Origin: Bacillota bacterium
Lineage (GTDB): Bacteria; Bacillota; Clostridia; UBA1381; UMGS1253
Assembly: GCA_022706785.1 (NCBI GenBank)
Contig: JAKJBW010000012.1
Location: 1-55,116, forward strand
Direction of reading: 5' to 3'
DNA: 55,116 nucleotides
Shown here: in pieces, positions 15,093 to 20,688 of the stretch
Layout of the letters: every line of letters begins with the position of its first letter
Position numbering within the stretch: position 1 is the stretch's first letter
Position numbers and translations under genes: made by a program
Notes under the pieces: generated by a model
Told to the model about the DNA's origin: nothing
What the model saw: only the letters and a program-made list of their open reading frames with translations
Database searches by the model: none

Positions 15093-16400
15093 ATGATTAT
15101 TTCTGAAATAGCCGCAAGCCTATATCCATGGGATTTGGCAGATGAAGGAATGGAGCATATTGCAGATGAACTTATAGAACGCTGCAAGGTTAACAGTCTG
15201 TATCTTGTCGGCATAATGCATTATGAAAAGAGACCACTCACCAGTCTGTTTTATACCCATAACAGCGTCCGTAAGTTTTATCTGCCTGAAAATAGCAGGG
15301 TTTATTACAGGCTGGATGAAAGAAATTTTAAAGATACATGTCTTAAGCCTCACTATTCCGAGCGTGAATTTTTAAGAAATATCGACTGGCTGGATGTACT
15401 GACCAAGGAAGCCCGTAAAAGAGGGGTAAAGGCCGGTATAGAGCTTTCGCACACAATTTATGATACAAATATTGCGTATGAACAATATCCGCAAATGCTT
15501 CAGAGGAATGTCAAGGGCAATATAATAAATGGTTCGCAGGGACTGCTTTGCTCCAACAATCCCGATGTACATGAGTATCAAAGAGCCATGTTTTATGATT
15601 CGGTTAAGAATCATGATGTGGACTTCATTCAAACCTGTCTGCTTACATTCGCACAGGGTAATATCATCAAGGCTCCATGGTTTTATAATACGTGGATGGA
15701 TATTAACTGCGCCAACCTGGGTGCCCTTTTGGGTATTGCAAACGGTGGCTGTTTCTGTGACAGCTGCCGTGCTAAAGCAAAGGAGTGGGGCTTTGACTGG
15801 GAGTTGATTTTGCGCGACATGTCGGTGCTTTATGAAGTAGCAAATGCCACTGCTCACAGGTTTCAGGACAGCCTCATGGAAAACAACCTTACGCTTGGAA
15901 GCAATGTTACCGAGGCAATGCTGCTCCTTGAATATCCAGGACTCGCAGAGTTCCTCAAATTTCGTATAAGGAGTATAACCGAGCTTTTTAAGGATATTTA
16001 TATAAGTGTGCATGAAGCTAATCCCAATATTGACTTCAGATATAACAACTATGTCCATTTCCCGGAATATACGGGTATCTCCTTTAAAGATATTGCTCCT
16101 TATGTGGATTCTGTGCGGGATTCAGATTATACCGAACAGACCGGTGCAAAGGATGATTTCCGGTATAAACACAACACTCTTCTGAAGATTCGCAGAGGAA
16201 TAGGCTTTAATAAGAAAATAATAGCCGCTCTCGCCGTTCGCCCAAATGCAACACCGGAGATTATAAAGCGTTCTGTTTCAGTATTGGGAGAGTTGGGAAT
16301 AGATGGATTCTCATTAGGACATTATGACGGCTCCCATATTGAGCACTTGGATGCGTTTAGAGAGGCCATCGATGCAATTCATTGCAAAATTCAAAAATAA
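15093..16400 (+). CDS. TIM-barrel protein, glycoside hydrolase-like, function unknown
   Basis: A 435-residue cytoplasmic protein without signal peptide. It opens like the catalytic barrels of glycoside hydrolase-related proteins (MIISEIAASLYPWDLADEGMEH; beta-strand/helix repeats; KAGIELSHT near residue 115). A short metal- or cofactor-like cluster GGCFCDSCRAKAKEWGFDW is near 218-236, and such a CxCxxC pattern recurs in uncharacterised bacterial barrel proteins. Late conserved-looking acidic stretches are SVRDSDYTEQTG and GFSLGHYDGSHIEHLD. I cannot name the substrate. AAGGAGG precedes the ATG by 7 nt. The gene is flanked by inverted IS5 derivatives and is visibly richer in A/T codons than hypE, which suggests arrival by transfer. 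It might be read from the hyp operon promoter through the insertion. Confidence 0.75.
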   Translation: MIISEIAASLYPWDLADEGMEHIADELIERCKVNSLYLVGIMHYEKRPLTSLFYTHNSVRKFYLPENSRVYYRLDERNFKDTCLKPHYSEREFLRNIDWLDVLTKEARKRGVKAGIELSHTIYDTNIAYEQYPQMLQRNVKGNIINGSQGLLCSNNPDVHEYQRAMFYDSVKNHDVDFIQTCLLTFAQGNIIKAPWFYNTWMDINCANLGALLGIANGGCFCDSCRAKAKEWGFDWELILRDMSVLYEVANATAHRFQDSLMENNLTLGSNVTEAMLLLEYPGLAEFLKFRIRSITELFKDIYISVHEANPNIDFRYNNYVHFPEYTGISFKDIAPYVDSVRDSDYTEQTGAKDDFRYKHNTLLKIRRGIGFNKKIIAALAVRPNATPEIIKRSVSVLGELGIDGFSLGHYDGSHIEHLDAFREAIDAIHCKIQK

Positions 16401-16413
16401 ATAATTTTTACTA

Positions 16414-16969
16414 GGTTGTGTCGTCAATGGTAATATGATATACCGGAGCTACCGGTGAACGACCCCGATTTTGATCGGCTGATGATTGATACAAGCCGCA
16501 TCAAGGTACATCCCCATGTAGCAGGAGCCGTTGATGGAAATTGGGATATGGCACGTACAAAAGAGGACTTAACTCCAAAATACATTTGGCTGCGGATGCG
16601 CATGGTATGCCGGTCAGAATGTTTGTTACAGCAGGTACCACAACGGATTGCAAGTGTGAGGGGAGTTAATAGCGGGTATTAACGCAGAGGCACTATTGGC
16701 GGATCATGGCTATGATACCGATGCAATTGTTAGAGCAGCCCTGTCTGCAGGGATGCAAGCGGTAATTCCACCAGAAAAGAACCGCAAAGAACCGCGAAAT
16801 TATGATGAACACCTTTACAAACTGCGCCATTTGGTTGAAAATGCATTTCCTGCGCTCAAGCGTTGACGAGGCATTGTCACCCGACACGCCAAGAATACCG
16901 CTTCTTTCCTTGCCGCCGTGCATATTCGTTGTATTGCTATCTGGGCTAACATCTATTGACGACACGATC
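16414..16969 (+). mobile_element. IS5-family deletion derivative, copy 2 (556 bp)
   Basis: Left end GGTTGTGTCGTCAATGG and right end (complement) GATCGTGTCGTCAATAG. Flanks are CTA on the left and TAA on the right, compatible with a TA-type target duplication. It contains the decayed transposase at 16455-16959. Its exact length match with copy 1 sets both boundaries. Confidence 0.8.
16455..16959 (+). pseudogene. IS5-family transposase remnant
   Basis: Begins NDPDFDRLMIDTSRIKVHPHV, shifts frame near 16580-16660, then reads GINAEALLADHGYDTDAIVRAAL, VIPPEKNRKEPRNYDEHLYK and LRHLVENAFPALKR followed by TGA. The three acidic positions of the DDE core can be found across the broken frames, but the N-terminal third is missing. 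It is non-functional. Confidence 0.8.
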
Positions 16970-17001
16970 TAAGGTCTTTATATAGTATTTATTTAATAGA
17001 T

Positions 17002-17046
17002 AAAAGATCACTTATTCAGAAAGCATGGAATAAGCTATCTTTTTTA
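17002..17046 (+). terminator. Terminator downstream of the composite element
   Basis: AAAAGAT-TTATTC pairs with GAATAA-ATCTTTT around a 10-nt loop and is followed by TTTTTT. It is probably the original end of the ech-hyp operon, now separated from hypE by the insertion. Confidence 0.6.
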
Positions 17047-17057
17047 ATTTGCAGGAA

Positions 17058-17079
17058 ATTACTACCGAAAGGTAGTAAT
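17058..17079 (+). other. Perfect hairpin with GAAA loop in the leader of the LysM-CAP gene
   Basis: ATTACTACC (17058-17066) and GGTAGTAAT (17071-17079) enclose GAAA, a stable RNA tetraloop. A second hairpin, CCCCC/GGGGG, follows near 17111-17125. Both lie about 180 bp upstream of the LysM-CAP gene in an otherwise empty 280-bp stretch. No known riboswitch consensus could be matched. Confidence 0.45.
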
Positions 17080-17253
17080 GACGGAAAATCAAAAAAGTTT
17101 ACCTTAATCCCCCCAAGACTGGGGGAAGGGAGTTGATGTTTTCATAGGTAACTTTTCTTATTTTTATATTTTTTAAAATAAAATCTATTAGAAAAATTTT
17201 AAAGGGATTTTTCGTGCAAAGCTCGGAAAAGATATTCTTGAGGTGAATTTATT

Positions 17254-17862
17254 ATGAAAAAGAAAGTATTATTGCTTGCCGCAATTTTTACGTTTGTCTG
17301 CGGCGTTGCCGCAAGCGCGGCGGAATATACCGTACAGTCCGGCGACAGTATGTGGAAGATCGCGGTGAAATATGAAACGGGGCTTTCGGAAATTATTGCC
17401 GCAAATCCCCAGATTAAAAATCCCAAGCTGATTTATCCGGGGCAGAAGATAACCATCCCCAATGCCGCGCCCTTGAGCGCTCAGGAGCAGGAGGTTTTCC
17501 GGCTGGTGAACGCTGAGCGCGCAAAGGCGGGGCTGCCGGCCCTTTCGTATAACTGGCAGCTGGCCCGTGTGGCGAGATACAAATCACAGGATATGATCAA
17601 CAAAAACTATTTCTCCCATACCTCGCCAACCTACGGCTCACCATTTACTATGATGCAAAGCTTCGGGCTTAAGTTTTCGGCGGCGGCTGAAAATATAGCA
17701 AAAGGTCAGCGTACACCCGCGGAGGTTATGAATGCGTGGATGAATTCGTCGGGGCACAGAGCGAACATCCTAAGCCGCAGCGTTACACAGATCGGCGTTG
17801 GCGCAGCAAAGTCACAAAGCGGAACCCTTTACTGGACACAGATGTTCATCAAACCGATGTAA
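17254..17862 (+). CDS. Secreted LysM-CAP (SCP/YkwD-like) protein
   Basis: A 202-residue exported protein. It has a signal peptide (MKKKVLLLAAIFTFVCGVAASAA, cut near residue 23), then one LysM peptidoglycan-binding domain (EYTVQSGDSMWKIAVKYETG to PGQKITIPN, about 24-68), then a CAP/SCP domain (about 75-202). The CAP domain has the family's FRLVNAERAKAGLPALSYN, YFSHTSPTYGSPFTMM, AAENIAKGQ and WMNSSGHRANIL segments. The His of SHTSP and of SGHRANIL and the Glu of AAENI form the usual CAP pocket. Similar LysM-CAP proteins occur in spore coats (SafA/YkwD relatives) and in vegetative walls; which applies here is not shown. GAGGTGAATTT precedes the ATG. It is monocistronic, ended by the terminator at 17887. 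Confidence 0.92.
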   Translation: MKKKVLLLAAIFTFVCGVAASAAEYTVQSGDSMWKIAVKYETGLSEIIAANPQIKNPKLIYPGQKITIPNAAPLSAQEQEVFRLVNAERAKAGLPALSYNWQLARVARYKSQDMINKNYFSHTSPTYGSPFTMMQSFGLKFSAAAENIAKGQRTPAEVMNAWMNSSGHRANILSRSVTQIGVGAAKSQSGTLYWTQMFIKPM

Positions 17863-17886
17863 GCTTTGTATCTGATCGGTTTTGCA

Positions 17887-17936
17887 AAAACAGCCGTAAA
17901 ATGAGCGCTGAGCGAAATGTGCGGCTGTTTTTTTTG
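17887..17936 (+). terminator. Rho-independent terminator of the LysM-CAP gene
   Basis: AAAACAGCCG (17887-17896) pairs with CGGCTGTTTT (from 17922), ending in a run of eight T. Confidence 0.85.
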
Positions 17937-18070
17937 TTTGCGCCCAAACCGTTTTTAAAAGCCTGTAGTATGACAAGAAAGGCGTATTAACATATTTGCA
18001 TGAATTCGTGACGCTTAGCCAGTTTAATTAACATAATTAACACAATATAGGAATAATCGTGAAAAAACAC

Positions 18071-18099
18071 TTGACTTAAAGTCATTATGTTAGTAAAAT
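18071..18099 (+). promoter_or_regulatory. Promoter of the mscL-cupin operon
   Basis: TTGACT at 18071-18076 and TAAAAT at 18094-18099 with 17-bp spacing. It leaves a leader of about 150 nt before mscL. The rest of 17991-18253 holds no gene. Confidence 0.65.
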
Positions 18100-18253
18100 T
18101 ATGTCATAAATGGTGCATTTGTCAACAATGACCCCAAAAAACAGTGAAAAATACCGGAGCATGTCGCGGCGGCTGATATCATGTCAATATATCGTATGAT
18201 GCCTGCGGGCGCTAAAAGATAGGGTCCGCATTAATATACGGGGGGTATGCGTA

Positions 18254-18652
18254 ATGGGACAGTTTTGGTCAGAGTTTAAAAAATTTGCACTCAAGGGCAA
18301 CATTATGGAGCTTGCTATTGGCGTAATCATCGGCGGTGCGTTTGGGAAAATTGTGTCTTCTGTGGTCGACGATATGGTTATGCCGCTGTTCGGCGTGCTT
18401 TTAGGCGGCATCAATTTTTCTGAATTGTCTTTTGTTATTGGCAGCGCAGTTATCAAGTACGGTATGTTTATTCAAAATGTTGTCAATTTTCTTATTATAT
18501 CACTGGTGATTTTTTCGTTTATCAAAGTTTTATCCAAATTCTCAAAGAAAGCGTCTTCCGATGAAAAGTCGCCTGTCAAATCTGAGGATGTAGCGATTCT
18601 TGAAGAAATACGCGATATTCTAAAAGGCAATACACAGGAGGAAAAAGAATGA
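18254..18652 (+). CDS. mscL: Large-conductance mechanosensitive channel MscL
   Basis: A 132-residue membrane channel that opens on membrane tension to release solutes during hypo-osmotic shock. Conserved N-terminal helix and first membrane segment read FKKFALKGNIMELAIGVIIGGAFGKIVSSVVDD (about residues 8-40, with the gate region GVIIGGAFGKIV). The second membrane segment is MFIQNVVNFLIISLVIFSFIKVL (about 72-94), and the charged C-terminal bundle ends EEIRDILKGNTQEEKE. Length is typical. GGGGGTATGCGTA precedes the ATG, a weak ribosome binding site. It overlaps the cupin gene by 4 nt (ATGA). Confidence 0.96.
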   Translation: MGQFWSEFKKFALKGNIMELAIGVIIGGAFGKIVSSVVDDMVMPLFGVLLGGINFSELSFVIGSAVIKYGMFIQNVVNFLIISLVIFSFIKVLSKFSKKASSDEKSPVKSEDVAILEEIRDILKGNTQEEKE

Positions 18653-19005
18653 ATTTATTTGCCCCTGCGCCTGAAGCGCCGCAGGGAGAATTTTGCGAAA
18701 CGCTCGCCTGCGGCCGGGGTGTGCGCATAGAGCGGATCGTATCATCCGGCTGCGCTTCGCCCCAAGACTTTTATTATGATCAAAAAGAGGATGAGTGGGT
18801 AGCCGTGCTACAAGGATGTGGCACAGTTGCTTTCTACAGCGGCAATACGCTGATCAAAAAATTTGTGCTCCGTGCGGGAAATACGCTTTTTATTCCCGCG
18901 CATCAACGGCACAGAGTCTTAGCTACTTCAGATAATCCCCCTTGTATATGGCTGTGCGTTTTTGGGCACGGCATGTCGGCGGACAATCCTGCAACACTTT
19001 GTTAA
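18649..19005 (+). CDS. Small cupin-domain protein
   Basis: A 118-residue single-domain cupin. The barrel shows DEWVAVLQGCGTVAFYSG (motif 1 area, about residues 45-62) and AGNTLFIPAHQRHRVLATS (motif 2 area, about 76-94), including the His pair that commonly binds metal. The usual GXXXXHXH of motif 1 is degenerate here. The start overlaps the mscL stop as ATGA with AGGAGG just upstream, so the two genes are coupled. The function is unknown; small cupins bind metals or small ligands, and partnership with MscL is only positional. Confidence 0.82.
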   Translation: MNLFAPAPEAPQGEFCETLACGRGVRIERIVSSGCASPQDFYYDQKEDEWVAVLQGCGTVAFYSGNTLIKKFVLRAGNTLFIPAHQRHRVLATSDNPPCIWLCVFGHGMSADNPATLC

Positions 19006-19090
19006 TTATTCGGCTAAATTTGTGTTTACTGTTATTACATTTCAATGAGGACATGACATCGCATTGTGCGTGAGGTAAGGAGGCATAAAG

Positions 19091-20110
19091 ATGGACAATG
19101 GCAAGCCAACAGTGTTAATTGTGACAAGGGACACAAAGGACTTTCAGGAATTGGAGGGTTATTTGCGCGATTCTTATCCTGCCATGCGGGCCGAAACGAT
19201 TGAAGAAGCGTATAAGGCTCTGCAGTGGGGTAAAACAAAAATATGCTGCGTAGCGGCCGATGCGGCGCTTGTGTCGGAGCATAGCGAGGAGGCAGGCTGC
19301 CTTTGCCGGACTATGCTTCGGCAAGCTCCGGTCATCGTCATATCCGGGGACGGGCAGTCCGAATTGGAGGAAAGGCTTTTGAAGGAGGGTGCGGCGGAAG
19401 TGCTGCGCAAGCCTTTTACGCAGGCAGTTGCGCTCAGGCGCATAGGCAATACGGTGCAAAATCATGCGCAAATCGGCCCGGGGCATCTGCCGCCTATACT
19501 TCACCAGCTTTTTGATGCTATTATGGAAGATAATAATATCCATTCCAAAAAGCACCTTATCAGAGTAATATACTATACAGAGGTGCTTTTAAGGTGTGTA
19601 TGGGATAAGACCGGCAAAAACCAGCCGTTAGACGAAAAAACAATTTCACAGATGGCGCAGGCCGCTGCCCTGCACGATATCGGAAAGCTTTTGATGCCTG
19701 ACAAAATCCTGCAGAAGCCGGGACCGCTTACCCGTGATGAATTTGAGATCATTAAAACGCATACCGTAAAGGGCTGCGAAATCCTTGAATATATTAAAAC
19801 GATTTCGCAGGAGCCGTATTTTAGCTACTGCTACGACATCTGCCGGTATCATCATGAGCGCTATGACGGAAGCGGCTATCCCGAGGGGCTGGCAGGGGAT
19901 GAAATTCCACTCCTCGCACATATTGTGTCTATAGTTGATGTATACGACACATTAATTACTAAACGGGCGTATAAAGACGCTATCAGCCATGAAGAGGCGG
20001 TCCAGATGATAAGAAATGGGCAGTGCGGCACGTTTGCGCCTGAGCTAGTGGAGTGCTTTATTAAGGTATGCAATGAGCTTCATCGCATTGCGCTTGCCAA
20101 TATGGACTAA
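19091..20110 (+). CDS. Response-regulator-like protein with HD-GYP domain
   Basis: A 339-residue protein with a receiver-like N-terminus (about residues 6-125) and a C-terminal HD-GYP domain (about 150-330). The receiver has TVLIVTRDTKDFQELE in place of the usual acidic pair followed by a short loop, an Asp in CCVAADAAL near the phosphorylation site, and LRKPFTQAVAL with the conserved Lys-Pro. The HD-GYP domain shows ALHDIGKLLMPDKIL, the HHERYDGSGYPEGLAGDEIPL signature, and DVYDTLITKRAYK. These domains hydrolyse cyclic di-GMP or related dinucleotides. The signalling acidic pocket is partly degraded, so phosphorylation may not control it. AAGGAGG precedes the ATG. It is monocistronic, ended by the terminator at 20138. 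Confidence 0.9.
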   Translation: MDNGKPTVLIVTRDTKDFQELEGYLRDSYPAMRAETIEEAYKALQWGKTKICCVAADAALVSEHSEEAGCLCRTMLRQAPVIVISGDGQSELEERLLKEGAAEVLRKPFTQAVALRRIGNTVQNHAQIGPGHLPPILHQLFDAIMEDNNIHSKKHLIRVIYYTEVLLRCVWDKTGKNQPLDEKTISQMAQAAALHDIGKLLMPDKILQKPGPLTRDEFEIIKTHTVKGCEILEYIKTISQEPYFSYCYDICRYHHERYDGSGYPEGLAGDEIPLLAHIVSIVDVYDTLITKRAYKDAISHEEAVQMIRNGQCGTFAPELVECFIKVCNELHRIALANMD

Positions 20111-20137
20111 AAAATTTTTATAAGGTTTGGTATTTTT

Positions 20138-20170
20138 CTATCGGCGCCCGCACGCGCCGATATTTCTTTT
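20138..20170 (+). terminator. Terminator of the HD-GYP gene
   Basis: TATCGGCGC and GCGCCGATA form a 9-bp stem around a short loop, followed by TTTCTTTTT. Confidence 0.8.
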
Positions 20171-20226
20171 TCCTGTTGTTTCTTGTTTTCAGATGAAAAA
20201 ATTTTGGCTGTTTCGACAGCCGTTTT

Positions 20227-20389
20227 AATACTGTTCTAAATAAAAGAATAGACCAATAAAACGCCGGATTTTTTCGTATGGCGCAGAAAAAGTTCTCGGC
20301 AATAATTTGTTTATTGCCGAGGGTTCTTTGACACAGTCAGACGGAAAAAAGACAAGTTTTATTCTATCATTTTATTTGGGAACAGTATT
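20227..20389 (+). repeat. Inverted-repeat intergenic element with inner hairpin (divergent relative)
   Basis: Outer arms AATACTGTTC (20227-) and GAACAGTATT (-20389) extend inward with matching AATAAAA stretches. Inside, TTTTTTCGT can pair with ACGGAAAAAA, and an 11-bp perfect hairpin CTCGGCAATAA/TTATTGCCGAG sits at 20295-20321. The size and nested architecture match the elements at 1867, 24985, 32731 and 39303, but the conserved ACAAGGCGG and AACGCAGCATGG core words are not found, so it may be a separate subfamily. Confidence 0.55.
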
Positions 20390-20550
20390 AATTGCTTTTG
20401 GGCGTCTTTTGATCTGCTGCGGGGGCAAGATCCGTAAATTGCGGCTTGTTTGACAGCTTGCGGACAGGAGATTGATCCGGATAGAGAAGTGGTATGGCAA
20501 TATGCACAAAAATCACCTGTTAAATTTTTAACGTTTAGCCGCTTTTTATA

Positions 20551-20579
20551 TTGACAAAAAAATAACAATATTGTAAAAT
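20551..20579 (+). promoter_or_regulatory. adhE promoter with Rex-like operator
   Basis: TTGACA (20551-20556) and TAAAAT (20574-20579) with 17-bp spacing form a strong promoter. TTGACAAAAAAATAACAA (20551-20568) matches the Rex redox-repressor consensus TTGTTAANNNNTTAACAA at 11 of 14 specified positions and covers the -35 box. adhE is a classical Rex target in Clostridia. Promoter is well supported; operator is inference. Confidence 0.65.
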
Positions 20580-20688
20580 GGGTATAGAAAAAGCTGGAAG
20601 GATAAATCAGGCACTAGAGGTAAAAAGTAAAAGGCAGGGAATTTATCCGGGCTCTATTATCGTTTAGGAAGAAAGGAACGTGAGTTTT

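Larger units (their letters stand above)
14492..16969. mobile_element. Composite-transposon-like unit: two inverted IS5 derivatives around one gene
   Basis: Two 556-bp copies of the same defective IS5-type element (14492-15047 and 16414-16969) lie in opposite orientation around a single gene at 15093-16400. Both copies carry the same N-terminal truncation of the transposase, frameshift and internal stop, and look about 95 per cent alike by eye. Each is flanked by TA or CTA. The unit begins at the last base of the hypE stop codon, and a hairpin terminator follows it at 17002. The enclosed gene is AT-richer than the hyp genes. A transposase supplied in trans could in principle move the ends; whether the whole unit moves as one is inference. 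Confidence 0.75.

Noticed and set aside
17041-17253. Known riboswitch (c-di-AMP or c-di-GMP type) before the LysM-CAP gene
   Set aside because: I looked for their conserved words and did not find them; only simple hairpins are visible.
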